This document shows, in pieces, positions 27,206 through 36,185 of a stretch of DNA of 64,000 nucleotides; position 1 is the first letter of the stretch; the number at the start of each line of letters is the position of its first letter. This DNA comes from Deltaproteobacteria bacterium (lineage in GTDB: Bacteria > Desulfobacterota > Desulfomonilia > UBA1062): NCBI GenBank assembly GCA_029547185.1, contig JAKPPU010000067.1:1-64000 (forward strand). The letters run 5' to 3'. Made by a program: the position numbers and the translations under genes. The notes beneath the pieces are model-generated. The model searched no databases. It had not been told where the DNA came from and worked only from the letters and a program-made list of their open reading frames with translations.

Positions 27206-28426
27206 TTAATCTTTGTCCGCCAGGACCTTCGAGCCGTTTCTCATGCCCTCGGGCGGATTCGTGATGATCATGTCCCCGTCGGTGACTCCCTGAAGGATCC
27301 GGACCTTGTCGCCGAGCTGTCCGCCGACTCGCACCCTTTTTTCAACGGCCTTGTCCCCCCTGACGACGAAGACCGAATGACCCCCGCGAGATCTGATCAG
27401 GGATGAGCGGTCTATCAGGAGCAGGGGCTTGTCGTCTGCCTTAAGGATCTGCCGGTCGAGAAAGGCCACGTCGACACCCGTTTCAGGCAGGATGCGGACG
27501 TCCCTGTCAATGAGCCTGATCCTCACTCCGGCCGCTGTCTTATCTTTGCTCCCCGGCGGCATGATGGATTCCACCTCTGCCCGGAGATGCACCTTCGGGC
27601 TCTCGAGAACGATCATGCAGGGCTGGCCTGTCTTTATGGATTCGATCTCGGACGAGGGAACCTCCGCCTCGATCTCCAGAGATGACAGGTCGGCGAGCGT
27701 GACAATGCCGCTGCCTTCGCCCGAGGCTGAAAGCCTGGGCCCTACCATATCTCCGATATGAGCGTCCCGCGACAGGACGACCCCGTCAAAGGGCGCCTTT
27801 ACCTCGATATGATCGAAGGCGGCTTGTGCGCTGCGAAGTGCCGCACTCTGGGCATTCACCGTCGCCTGGGCCACCTCGAATGCCGATTTCGCCTTGCGGA
27901 GAGCCGCTGCAGATGCATTGAGTTCGGATTCGGATGCCGATCCATCCTTGTACTGGTCCCTGATGCGCTCGTAGTCGGCCTCGGCCTCGCTCAATAGTAT
28001 CCCCGCCTGCTCGAGCCTTGCCTTCGCAAGCCTGAGATCGGCGGCTCTCTGGTCTCTGAGCAGTGCTTCGTCGGTGCTCTCGAGGCGTGCGATCACCTGG
28101 TTTTTCTTCACGAGACTGCCTTTGTCCACCATGATCTGAGCGACCTGCCCGGCTATCCTCGGCGAGACGGAGACCCTGTGTTCCACGACAACCGTGCCGC
28201 TCGCATGGAGTTTCGTGTACTCCTGGTATGGATATTCCTGAGAAACCCTCGAAACATCGACCATGAACTCTCTCGTGAAATGCCCTGCATAGATGGAGAC
28301 CGCGAGAATGGCGAGCAGCGAGGCGAGCGATATCCAGTCGAACGGTTTGATCCTCCTCAGAGGTGTTCCGTCTTTCGGTATCCGGTCTGCCTTGTCTTTC
28401 AATACTGCGTGATACGACATTGCCAA
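27206..28426 (-). CDS. RND/MFP-type periplasmic adaptor (HlyD/AcrA family)
   Basis: This 406-residue protein has an N-terminal cytoplasmic part and signal anchor (DWISLASLLAILAVSIYAGHF), a lipoyl domain split around a long coiled coil (AADLRLAKARLEQAGILLSEAEADYERIRDQYKDGSAS...), and a beta-barrel (IEAEVPSSEIESIKTGQPC). The C-terminal membrane-proximal domain contains RVRVGGQLGDKVRILQGVTDGDMII. It is an efflux adaptor of the AcrA/MacA type. No transporter adjoins it on the same strand, so its partner could be the ABC permeases of 23425-26989 or lie elsewhere. Confidence 0.85.
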   Translation of the reverse strand: MAMSYHAVLKDKADRIPKDGTPLRRIKPFDWISLASLLAILAVSIYAGHFTREFMVDVSRVSQEYPYQEYTKLHASGTVVVEHRVSVSPRIAGQVAQIMVDKGSLVKKNQVIARLESTDEALLRDQRAADLRLAKARLEQAGILLSEAEADYERIRDQYKDGSASESELNASAAALRKAKSAFEVAQATVNAQSAALRSAQAAFDHIEVKAPFDGVVLSRDAHIGDMVGPRLSASGEGSGIVTLADLSSLEIEAEVPSSEIESIKTGQPCMIVLESPKVHLRAEVESIMPPGSKDKTAAGVRIRLIDRDVRILPETGVDVAFLDRQILKADDKPLLLIDRSSLIRSRGGHSVFVVRGDKAVEKRVRVGGQLGDKVRILQGVTDGDMIITNPPEGMRNGSKVLADKD

Positions 28427-28582
28427 CGGTCCCTGTCTTCCTGCCGAACTTCCCTGTAGTACAACCTTCCGGGTGATGATCCTTTGCCCTCGAGCAGCAC
28501 ATCTATTACACGAGAGATCATGCCTCTCCGGGTCTGCATAAACCCTTCGGCATCTCGCAATTTATTCTAAAGTGGTATTATT

Positions 28583-30109
28583 TCAAGAGATATGGCTCAT
28601 CATGAAGAACGGTGCATGGTTCGAGGTAAAGGACGGCGGGTCGGAGCGAACGATGCGCGCGACTGCAGGATGCCGTTTGAATTCCTTGTCGAGAAACTGC
28701 CTCACGCGCTTTCTGTCCCATCCCTTTGCATGGACGAATCCCTGGTATAAAGAGAGATCTCCATCCGTGAAGTCGTAGGTATCAAGGCCTCGTGCCTCCC
28801 GGCTTCCCCTGGGGAGGTTGAAGATGGAGAGGTTGAGGAAATCGATATGGCTGCTGTGCTTCGTGATGAAGTCGAGGGTCTTCCTCGCACTCTCCTCATC
28901 CTCGGAGGGCGTCCCGAAGAGGAGATAGGCATACGTGGCTATCCCTGAGTCGTGGATCGATTTGAGCGCCCTTGCGGAATCCTCGATCCTGATGCCCTTG
29001 CCGAGATCATCGAGAACTCCCTGGTCGCCGGATTCGAGCCCCAGCTTGAGCATCACGCATCCGGACCGTCTGAGGGCCGCACAGAAATCAGGGTCGGTCA
29101 GATCGCGGGTGACCCGTGAGAACCCGTACCATGGTACCGCCCGCTCCCGGGCAGCCATTGCCTTGAGGAACGCCGGGCTCACGGCATTGTCGCAGACGTG
29201 GACAAGACACCCGTCTTCTCCTTCCGAAAGGGCTTCGAGGTCCCTGATTGCCCGTTGTGGAGGCAGGCTGCAATACCGGCTCCCCTCGGCCTGCTCCGGG
29301 CAGAACGAGCATTTCGCCCAGTAGCAGCCCCGGGATGTGCTCAGGGGAATTACCGCAAGCGGCGAGAGGTAGGGGTTCATCCGGAAAGGGGCGTATTCCG
29401 GCAGGGGGACGCACCTCGAGTATCGACCGCCCGAGAGATTGACAAGAAACTCCTCGCCCGGTCCTGCAACCAGATGGTTGACGAGGCCGGCAAAGGGGTC
29501 GCTCCAGCACGGACGCTTGAGCCAGGAGGTGACGAGGCCTCCCCCGAGCACGATCCTGGCCTTACCGTTCATGCGCCGTACGAAGCCGATCATGGCAAAG
29601 GTCGTCACCGCCTGGCTCAGATAGTTGAGCGAAAAGCCGACCGCCCGGGGTGCATGCTCATCGAGGAGCGATAAGAGCCGGTCACGGAAATACGGGTAAA
29701 AAACGTTTTCTTGAGGGTTCTCTGCGGCGCGGATGAGATCGGAGCTCTTCACCGGCGAGCAGGAATGCTGGGCAAAGTTCGAGAGGCTGAGCTGCGTCCC
29801 GAAGGGACCGGATACGCACTCGAGAACCCGGTTGAGCTCTGAGACGGCCCGGATATACCTGTCGATGTTGCCGAAGGCTCTTCCATTCCTCAGAGAGGCG
29901 AGATTGCCTTCCCGGTGCCTGAAAGCCCGCCTGGTCCAGGTGTCTTCGGTCGGAACCTCGCCCTGCAGGAGATGGAGAAGGCCCTCGATGTTCGCGTCTA
30001 CGACCTCGTACGACCGGCCGTGCTCACGCAGTGCGCCTGCGAGCCTTGCCACGCCGGCGGGCGGTTCGGACGGCTTCACGACAGGCGGATGGATCAGCAG
30101 GATATCCAT
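28583..30109 (-). CDS. B12-binding-type radical SAM protein
   Basis: This 508-residue protein opens with MDILLIHPPVVKPSEPPAGVARLAGALREHG, the start of a B12-binding-like domain, and has the radical SAM cluster motif CYWAKCSFC in the middle (C-x3-C-x2-C after STSRG). C-terminal VMLKLGLESGDQGVLDDLGKGI and GIATYAYLLFGTPSEDEESARKTL are typical of the barrel. Such proteins modify lipids, cofactors or natural products. ATG 30109 starts the homologous region; GTG 30130 is an in-frame alternative. No partner gene suggests a substrate. Confidence 0.78.
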   Translation of the reverse strand: MDILLIHPPVVKPSEPPAGVARLAGALREHGRSYEVVDANIEGLLHLLQGEVPTEDTWTRRAFRHREGNLASLRNGRAFGNIDRYIRAVSELNRVLECVSGPFGTQLSLSNFAQHSCSPVKSSDLIRAAENPQENVFYPYFRDRLLSLLDEHAPRAVGFSLNYLSQAVTTFAMIGFVRRMNGKARIVLGGGLVTSWLKRPCWSDPFAGLVNHLVAGPGEEFLVNLSGGRYSRCVPLPEYAPFRMNPYLSPLAVIPLSTSRGCYWAKCSFCPEQAEGSRYCSLPPQRAIRDLEALSEGEDGCLVHVCDNAVSPAFLKAMAARERAVPWYGFSRVTRDLTDPDFCAALRRSGCVMLKLGLESGDQGVLDDLGKGIRIEDSARALKSIHDSGIATYAYLLFGTPSEDEESARKTLDFITKHSSHIDFLNLSIFNLPRGSREARGLDTYDFTDGDLSLYQGFVHAKGWDRKRVRQFLDKEFKRHPAVARIVRSDPPSFTSNHAPFFMMSHIS

Positions 30110-30233
30110 ACCGGCCTTAAACCCCCGCACACCGCCCTTGTCAAGAGCCTCCGGTCATTAACCGGTCATCCCCCATGGTCGATCCAGGCACGTCTCTCCC
30201 GGCGGCGGGATCCGCTCGACCGGCAGCGGCAGG

Positions 30234-30638
30234 CTATTTCGACCGGCTGATGAGCTGAGCGATCGCTGCATTGAGCTCCGTACAGTCGAAGTACACCTCG
30301 TTTCGACGGATGAGGCCCTGTGCGTCGAACTGCACGAAGCACACCCCGATGCATTCGATCACCCTGTCTCCAACCGGGATCTTTGCCAGCCACTTATTGA
30401 GGAAGCCGTCCTCCATGGGGATGGGCTCGATCTGCGTCCATACCCAGTCGGGATTATGGGCGAGAAGCTTCCGGAAGTATTTCAGCAGCGCGTCCTTTCC
30501 CTTCACGCCCAGAGGAATCGTAGGATCGAGGTACACGGCATCGTCCGAATAAAAGGCCGCGAGCCTTTCAGGGTCATTGCCCGTCCATGCGGGCAGCCAC
30601 CTCGATGCGAATTCCCTGGCCTGCTCTTTCGTCATCAT
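30234..30638 (-). CDS. SnoaL/NTF2-like small protein
   Basis: This 134-residue protein has the NTF2/SnoaL fold: EFASRWLPAWTGNDPERLAAFYSDDAVYLDPTIPLGVKGKDALLKYF, then an antiparallel sheet ending in RNEVYFDCTELNAAIAQL. Family members are small isomerases, dehydratases or accessory proteins with a conical pocket. It is the last gene of the minus-strand run that includes the aldehyde oxidoreductase (2-base spacing to it), so it probably acts on the same metabolite family. GGGGAGG lies upstream. Confidence 0.75.
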   Translation of the reverse strand: MMTKEQAREFASRWLPAWTGNDPERLAAFYSDDAVYLDPTIPLGVKGKDALLKYFRKLLAHNPDWVWTQIEPIPMEDGFLNKWLAKIPVGDRVIECIGVCFVQFDAQGLIRRNEVYFDCTELNAAIAQLISRSK

Positions 30639-30640
30639 GA

Positions 30641-33118
30641 TCAGTTTGCCTCCCCTCGGTCGTTCGTATCGACCAATGCCTTATTGCTGATTTCACTATC
30701 GAGAAATCGCAGGAACACATAAACGCTGTCCGGCGTGCACGGCATATCCCGCATCAGGCTCTTCACCTCTTCGATGCTGTGGAAGGCACCGCCGGCAACC
30801 TCTTCGGGCTGGAGGACAAAGGGGCCGTCCGAAACGCAGGAGAACACCCTGCCCCACACCCTCTGGCCCTCATACTCGCCGTAGAAATCGAAATGAGAGG
30901 CGAGCTCCACACCTTCAAGTCCGATCTCTTCACGAAGCTCGCGGAGGGCCGATTCCTCGTAGTCTTCACCGGAGAGCACCACCCCCCCGGTGCAGAGATC
31001 ATAACAGCCGGGAAAGATATCCTTCGTGAGGGTCCGCTCCTGCACGAAGAGCCTGCCCTGTGTGTCGAACACCAGGATGTACGTCGCCCGGTGGATGAGG
31101 CCGCGCTTTCGCATGACAGCTCTCAGGGCGCTGCCGACGACGTTGTTGTGCTCGTCTACGATCGCCACCTCTTCTTCCTGGCTCAGCGACGGATCGATGT
31201 TTGAAGCCGTCGATGAAGCAGGGCATCCGCTTTCCCCGATCCTTTCTGCCATGATTTCCTCTCCGTATAAGGACGTCAGGCCGAGCTCCCGAATCCTTTG
31301 AGGCAGAGGTTCACCGGTCTGCCTGTCCCAGCCCTGCTCGTCGTAGTATTCTTCCACCATGGCCGTGACGTCTTCGGAGCCGATGGGAAGCTCGGTCATA
31401 TAGTCCCTGAAACCCGAAGGGCCGAACCACTTCAGGGGCGGCAGATCGTGTTGCTTCGAGAATCCCTCGCGGATATTGCACGCCCTGAGGAGGGTCCACG
31501 CACGATCCGCCCGCGATCTCAGGTCGGCCACGCCGGTCCGTATGCCGGTCACGGCCCCGTAGAGCTCCGCGCAGAGCCCGGCATCGTAGAAGCGGTTCAC
31601 CTGCGCCCTGGCGCAGACGCCCAGGGAGCCGAGGATCGTGAACCACGTGTGGGAATGTTTGAGGAGCCTTCCCACGTTCAGCTCCGGCTCGTGCCCTCCC
31701 TGCCCGGGAAGGATACGGGCCGCGGCGTCGCCGGGGATGCCCATGCGCTCCATGTGCTTGGGAAATACGTCGAGCGGCCTCTTGGCAAAATACGTGGGCG
31801 ATCCCCCGGCTGCAACGTGGGGGCCTCTCGGGTCCAGAAGCTGGCCCAGCTCCATGGTGCCGAACAGGCTCCACGGGAGCGGCGCATCGGGTCCGACATA
31901 GGGGAGCATGCCGCGCACGACGGGCGGGGCATGCGTGCCCGCCTCGTCGCCGAACTCCCTGAGCATCGAGCTCACGCCTCCAGCCAGGACATCCCCCACG
32001 CCCTGCCTCCCGGCAACGAGGTTCGCCCAAGCCGCCAGCGACGGGAGGGAGTTCATGACGAGAGGCGCATCGAGACGGTCCGGGTTAATGATCCCTTTAT
32101 CGAGGAGGTCCTTGAGATACGACATGATCCCGAAGAACTCGAACATGTCCATGCCGAGGTCATCGAGGACAGCCGTGAGCTTGATTGCCTCGCGGTAGTC
32201 TGCAAACTTGTACATGAGCGGCGTGAGAAGGTTCACTGCCGAGCTCGAGCAGACGGCAAGACCTTTGAGCTCCCCGTCCGCGATCTCGATGAGGTCCTTG
32301 TCGCCGATGGGGCAGGAGATGCAGGCGATGCGGCGTTTCCTGATCCTGCGGTACTCGTCCGCCTGAATGGCGGGCAGGGATTTCAGAAGGCCCAGCTCCT
32401 GCCACTCCTTGAGGTAGGGATAGCCACGGATCTTATCGAGCAGGCCTGTCGCGAGGGTACGGTAGCGGCCCCTGTCGGCGACCCTGATCCCCCTCGATCC
32501 CTTCACGAGGACGGCCTTCAGGTTCTTCGACCCCATGACAGACCCGAAGCCTCCCCTTCCCAGGGTGGAGATGCCGTCCACGTAGGCCATGGCATATGAG
32601 CATCCGTTCTCGCCTGCAGGGCCGATGGAGATGGTGCCCGAGGGTCTTCCGAACTCTTTTTTGAGCGCCTCGTCGGTCTCGGCTATACCCCTGCCCCACA
32701 AGGGGCCGGCATCGCACAGCTCAACCGTATCGTCGATGACCTTCAGGAGAACGGGACGATCGGCACGGCCCCTGATGATGAGGTGGTCGTAGCCTGCATG
32801 TTTGAGCATGCAGCCGCACGACATGCCGCCTGCACCGCACCATCCGATGGAGTCGCTCGCGGGGAGCTTGCTCACGGCGAAGAGCCTCGATGATGCAGGC
32901 AGGTTCGTCCCGACGAAGGGCCCTGCGCCGATGACGATGGGATTCTCGGGGGAAAGCGCTGTGGTGCCCGGAACGATATTTTCGAAGGCCAGGCCTATCG
33001 AGAGGCCCAGGCCTCCTCCGAACTGCTCCGCTTTTGTCATGTCGAGCGGCTCGACCGACGAGGTGCCGCCCGTCAGGTCGACCGTGAGAATTCTTCCGGC
33101 AAAACCGCCCCGGCTCAT
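30641..33118 (-). CDS. Aldehyde:ferredoxin oxidoreductase fused to a Nudix hydrolase domain
   Basis: This is an 825-residue protein. Residues 1 to about 620 are a full tungsten/molybdopterin aldehyde oxidoreductase: GGGLGLSIGL and PGTTALSPENP in domain 1, GRGGFGSVMGSKNLKAVLV, then the cluster motif RRIACISCPIGD and a later GSLGVC. The usual C-x2-C-x3-C cluster motif here is C266, C269, Asp273, a substitution. Residues 648-810 are a YfcD-like Nudix domain (EEEVAIVDEHNNVVGSALRAV, box GVVLSGEDYEESALRELREEIG). AOR oxidises aldehydes to acids and reduces ferredoxin; Nudix domains hydrolyse X-linked nucleoside diphosphates. A continuous frame and no stop near 647 argue for a real fusion. It overlaps the ferredoxin gene by 4 bases. 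Confidence 0.85.
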   Translation of the reverse strand: MSRGGFAGRILTVDLTGGTSSVEPLDMTKAEQFGGGLGLSIGLAFENIVPGTTALSPENPIVIGAGPFVGTNLPASSRLFAVSKLPASDSIGWCGAGGMSCGCMLKHAGYDHLIIRGRADRPVLLKVIDDTVELCDAGPLWGRGIAETDEALKKEFGRPSGTISIGPAGENGCSYAMAYVDGISTLGRGGFGSVMGSKNLKAVLVKGSRGIRVADRGRYRTLATGLLDKIRGYPYLKEWQELGLLKSLPAIQADEYRRIRKRRIACISCPIGDKDLIEIADGELKGLAVCSSSAVNLLTPLMYKFADYREAIKLTAVLDDLGMDMFEFFGIMSYLKDLLDKGIINPDRLDAPLVMNSLPSLAAWANLVAGRQGVGDVLAGGVSSMLREFGDEAGTHAPPVVRGMLPYVGPDAPLPWSLFGTMELGQLLDPRGPHVAAGGSPTYFAKRPLDVFPKHMERMGIPGDAAARILPGQGGHEPELNVGRLLKHSHTWFTILGSLGVCARAQVNRFYDAGLCAELYGAVTGIRTGVADLRSRADRAWTLLRACNIREGFSKQHDLPPLKWFGPSGFRDYMTELPIGSEDVTAMVEEYYDEQGWDRQTGEPLPQRIRELGLTSLYGEEIMAERIGESGCPASSTASNIDPSLSQEEEVAIVDEHNNVVGSALRAVMRKRGLIHRATYILVFDTQGRLFVQERTLTKDIFPGCYDLCTGGVVLSGEDYEESALRELREEIGLEGVELASHFDFYGEYEGQRVWGRVFSCVSDGPFVLQPEEVAGGAFHSIEEVKSLMRDMPCTPDSVYVFLRFLDSEISNKALVDTNDRGEAN

Positions 33119-33354
33119 TTTTCATTCCCCTTAGGCATCTTGATCAGGGCGCCGTAGAGGCAGTGGTCCGCGCATGTCCCGCAGCCCCTGCATTCCGGGC
33201 TGAAACTTATCGTGCACCGCGCTTTGTCGAGATCGACATGGATACGTGCCTCTGAAAGGGAGAATCGCTCTGCAGAAAGATCCGAGCAGGCTAGCTCGCA
33301 CCGCAGGCATCCGGAGCAGTTTTCATTAACGGTGTGGATCTCGAACCTTGCCAA
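33115..33354 (-). CDS. Two-cluster ferredoxin (AOR partner)
   Basis: This roughly 79-residue protein carries two 4Fe-4S motifs: CSGCLRCELAC and CRGCGTCADHC followed by a conserved Leu-Tyr-Gly-Ala. AOR enzymes hand electrons to such ferredoxins, and this one overlaps the AOR start by 4 bases. TTG 33354 has AGGGGGG at good distance and gives LARFEIHTVNENCSGC, the common beginning of the family; ATG 33375 lacks a ribosome-binding site. The choice is inferred. Confidence 0.85.
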   Translation of the reverse strand: MARFEIHTVNENCSGCLRCELACSDLSAERFSLSEARIHVDLDKARCTISFSPECRGCGTCADHCLYGALIKMPKGNEK

Positions 33355-33444
33355 ATGGACCCCCCTACTGTGCATCGCAGGCTAAAAACCGTCAGGCACT
33401 GCCGCTCTCAATGCAGAATATATTCAACCGGAGCCTCCGAGGCG

Positions 33445-34689
33445 TCAGAGGGTATCGAGCGCTTTGCCTGCCGAATCGCTGATGAGTGCCGCTTCCTCCG
33501 GGGTGATCAGGAGGCTCGGCCTCAAGAGCACGCACGATCCGTCGACGTGAGCCCTCTTCACGAGGAGCCCGTTCTCCCCCGCACGTGCGCAGAAGCTCTG
33601 CGCGGTCTTCTCGGAGGCGAACTTGAGCGAGATGAGAAGCCCCTTCCCCGCTACCGAGGACAAGGCCTTCTTGTGCTTGTCCGCCAGCCCGGCCAGGTCC
33701 TTGATGAGCTTGTCTCCGAGAGCCTGCGCAGCGGTCCAGGGAGCTTTGCTGTCGTATTCGTCGAGCGCCGCCATGGCTACCCTGCAGCCGAGGTCGTGCC
33801 CGCCGAAGGTGCACAGGTGGATGAGCGGGTGGATGTCGAAGAATTTCTTCAGCTCCGGCGTGAAGACCATCGCGGTCATGGGGAACATACCGCCGCTTAT
33901 GGCCTCGCCCACGATCAGGATGTCGGGCGCGGCGCCGGCATGCTCGAAGAAGAACTTCCTGCCCGTCCTGCCGAAGCCGCTCTGGGTTTCGTCGAAGATG
34001 AGCTTGACGCCGTTGCGGTCGCACAGGGCGCGGACCCCCGAATAGTAGCTCTTTTCCGCCATCCTGCAGTGGTTCTCGGCCTGGATGGGCTCCATGACGA
34101 AGGCCGCGGTTTTCGAGCTGATGGCAGAGCGGGCGGCCTCGATGTCTCCGAACGGGACGGTCTTTATCCCGGGGATGAGGGAGCCGAACTGCTCCTTGCC
34201 CTTCCTTGCAGAGAGCGAGATGGCGAACCCGCACTCTCCGTACCACCCGCCGTCCACCGTGATGAGCTCTTTTCTCCCGGTAAAGCCGCGGGCGAGCTTG
34301 ACGGCCGCATCCATGGACTCGCCCCTCGTGACCCCGAAGAGCACGCAGTCGAGGTTCCCGGGCACGAATTCGGAGATCCTGCGGGCGAGCAGGGCCTTTT
34401 CCTGGGACGGCATGACGAAGTTGCCCTGGTCGGTCTCGAAGATGGCCTTCTTGAAGCCGGCGGCAATGGCGGGATTCTTCCGCCCGAGGTTGAACGAGCC
34501 TGCCGACGTGTAGCAGTCGAGGTAGCGCTTTCCTTCCGCATCGAGGACAAACGATCCATCCCTGCCTGCCTCGAGGAAGCCGTGCCCCTCTTCCCTGATC
34601 ATCTTCACGAGCGCTTTCGAAAAGACCTTTTCCGCTGCCCCGAAGAGATCTTCCTTTTCCGATATTTTTTTCGAAGCACCTTTCTTCAT
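33445..34689 (-). CDS. Class III aminotransferase paralogue lacking the PLP lysine
   Basis: This 414-residue protein is class III aminotransferase-like over its length (YTSAGSFNLGRKNPAI, LIFDETQSGFGRTG, ISGGMFPMTA). Three active-site features differ from active members. The catalytic Lys is Glu262 (VGEAISGG instead of (T/G)K(S/A)). The phosphate-binding SGA(D/E)A is TRGESM. The ring-stacking YHG is WYG. It is followed by the aminotransferase at 34700 on the same strand with 10 bases between. A pseudoenzyme subunit is therefore likely, but a novel lysine-free chemistry cannot be excluded. Confidence 0.82.
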   Translation of the reverse strand: MKKGASKKISEKEDLFGAAEKVFSKALVKMIREEGHGFLEAGRDGSFVLDAEGKRYLDCYTSAGSFNLGRKNPAIAAGFKKAIFETDQGNFVMPSQEKALLARRISEFVPGNLDCVLFGVTRGESMDAAVKLARGFTGRKELITVDGGWYGECGFAISLSARKGKEQFGSLIPGIKTVPFGDIEAARSAISSKTAAFVMEPIQAENHCRMAEKSYYSGVRALCDRNGVKLIFDETQSGFGRTGRKFFFEHAGAAPDILIVGEAISGGMFPMTAMVFTPELKKFFDIHPLIHLCTFGGHDLGCRVAMAALDEYDSKAPWTAAQALGDKLIKDLAGLADKHKKALSSVAGKGLLISLKFASEKTAQSFCARAGENGLLVKRAHVDGSCVLLRPSLLITPEEAALISDSAGKALDTL

Positions 34690-34699
34690 ATCTCCCCCC

Positions 34700-36103
34700 T
34701 TACCTTCTCAAGAGACGTCCGAAAACGAATTCCTCGATATCCCGGACGATGTTGAACGTCGCGATCTGGACCTTGAGGTTGTCGAGGATCATCCGGAATA
34801 TGGGGATCCTTGCCAGGGGGAGAAGGAAGATGAGGTAGATCCTCATGGACTTCATCGCTGCCCGGATGCGGGCGAGAAGCTCTTCGACGTCCTCCATGCC
34901 CGCGGTGATGGGTATCTGGAAGCGCATCACCTGCGGGGCGTTCCCCGAGTATACGGCCCATACACCCAGGCGCGCCAGGCAGTCGGCCATGAGCGCACCG
35001 ATGAACTCGTACTTGTACTCGATGCCGATCATGAGCCCTATCCCCCTCACCTCGAGGACCACATCCGGATTTTCCTTCCCGATCTCCATGAGCCCGTCCT
35101 TGAAGCGCTTCCCGACCTTGGCCGCATTCTCCCAGACCTTGTTCTCGACGAGGAAATCGAGGACCGAGGACGAAACCACGCACCCGATGTCCGACCCTCC
35201 GGAGTGGGAGGTATGGAAGGCGGGGTTTTCCTCGACGTATTTCACGAGCGGATCGATCTCGCGGAACACCACGGCGCCGTTGGGATACACGCCTCCGCTG
35301 ATGGACTTGGCGGTGAAGATGATATCCGGGAGCAGCCCGTAGTGCTCCATGCCCCACATCTTCCCGGTCCGGCCGAAGCCTGTCTGAACCTCGTCGAATA
35401 TGAGCATGATGCCGAGCTCGTCGCAGAGCTTCCGCAGGCCCGTCATGTACTCCTGCGTGGCCACATGGATGCCGCCCTCGCCCTGGACGGGCTCGAGGAC
35501 GATTGCCGCCGTATTCTTCGATGCGATCTTTTTCACGGCCTCGAGGTCGTTGAAATGCACGATGCGGAAGCCGGGCATGAGGGGGAGGAACAGCTCTTTG
35601 TAATAGTCCTTGCCGTTGGCCGACAGGCTGAAGCCCTCATGTCCGTGGTATGCCTTCTCCATGGTGATCACTTCCGTCCTGCCCGTAACCCCCATGGCGA
35701 GCTTGATGGCGCCCGCGCATGCATCCGCGCCACTCGCGCACAGCACTACCCGGTTGAGGTCACCGGGGCAGAGTCCGGCGAGCTTCGAGGCGAACCTGAT
35801 CTTGTGCTCGGACAGGATCTGGTGTGACCCGATGTCGTACTCGTCGAGGGCGTCCCGGAGGGTCTCCATGATCTGCTGGTTGCCCCTTCCCACATTGAAG
35901 CAGCCCGCCGAGCTGAAGCAGTCGAAGAACTTCCTGCCCGATACGGCATCGACGACCTTGCAGCCCTTGCGGTTGCGCTCATAGATGTCGAGATGGGCAC
36001 AACGCAGATACCTCACCTGTCCCCACGAGATGTGCTTCCCGAAGAGGTACTGGATGTAGTCGCGCTCCTTCGCATCCATCTTGATGAAACTGCTTTCCGG
36101 CAT
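34700..36103 (-). CDS. Class III PLP-dependent aminotransferase
   Basis: This 467-residue protein has the full class III set: ASGADACAGAIKLA (phosphate), EKAYHGHEGFS (ring stacking), LIFDEVQTGFGRTG (Asp on PLP N1), FTAKSISGGVYP with Lys266 as Schiff-base residue. About 50 extra C-terminal residues (MRIYLIFLLPLARIPIFRMILDNLKVQ) form a helical, partly hydrophobic tail. GAAGGAGGATG before ATG 36103 fixes the start (a long upstream extension is not homologous). It probably moves amino groups between an omega-amino substrate and pyruvate, given alanine dehydrogenase in the cluster. Substrate is not deducible. Confidence 0.9.
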   Translation of the reverse strand: MPESSFIKMDAKERDYIQYLFGKHISWGQVRYLRCAHLDIYERNRKGCKVVDAVSGRKFFDCFSSAGCFNVGRGNQQIMETLRDALDEYDIGSHQILSEHKIRFASKLAGLCPGDLNRVVLCASGADACAGAIKLAMGVTGRTEVITMEKAYHGHEGFSLSANGKDYYKELFLPLMPGFRIVHFNDLEAVKKIASKNTAAIVLEPVQGEGGIHVATQEYMTGLRKLCDELGIMLIFDEVQTGFGRTGKMWGMEHYGLLPDIIFTAKSISGGVYPNGAVVFREIDPLVKYVEENPAFHTSHSGGSDIGCVVSSSVLDFLVENKVWENAAKVGKRFKDGLMEIGKENPDVVLEVRGIGLMIGIEYKYEFIGALMADCLARLGVWAVYSGNAPQVMRFQIPITAGMEDVEELLARIRAAMKSMRIYLIFLLPLARIPIFRMILDNLKVQIATFNIVRDIEEFVFGRLLRR

Positions 36104-36185
36104 ATCATCCTCCTTCAATGCATGAATGTGGCTCACGCATGGTTTGGTCTTTTCATGTCGATGTCGATCCCGCACACGTCTTCCA

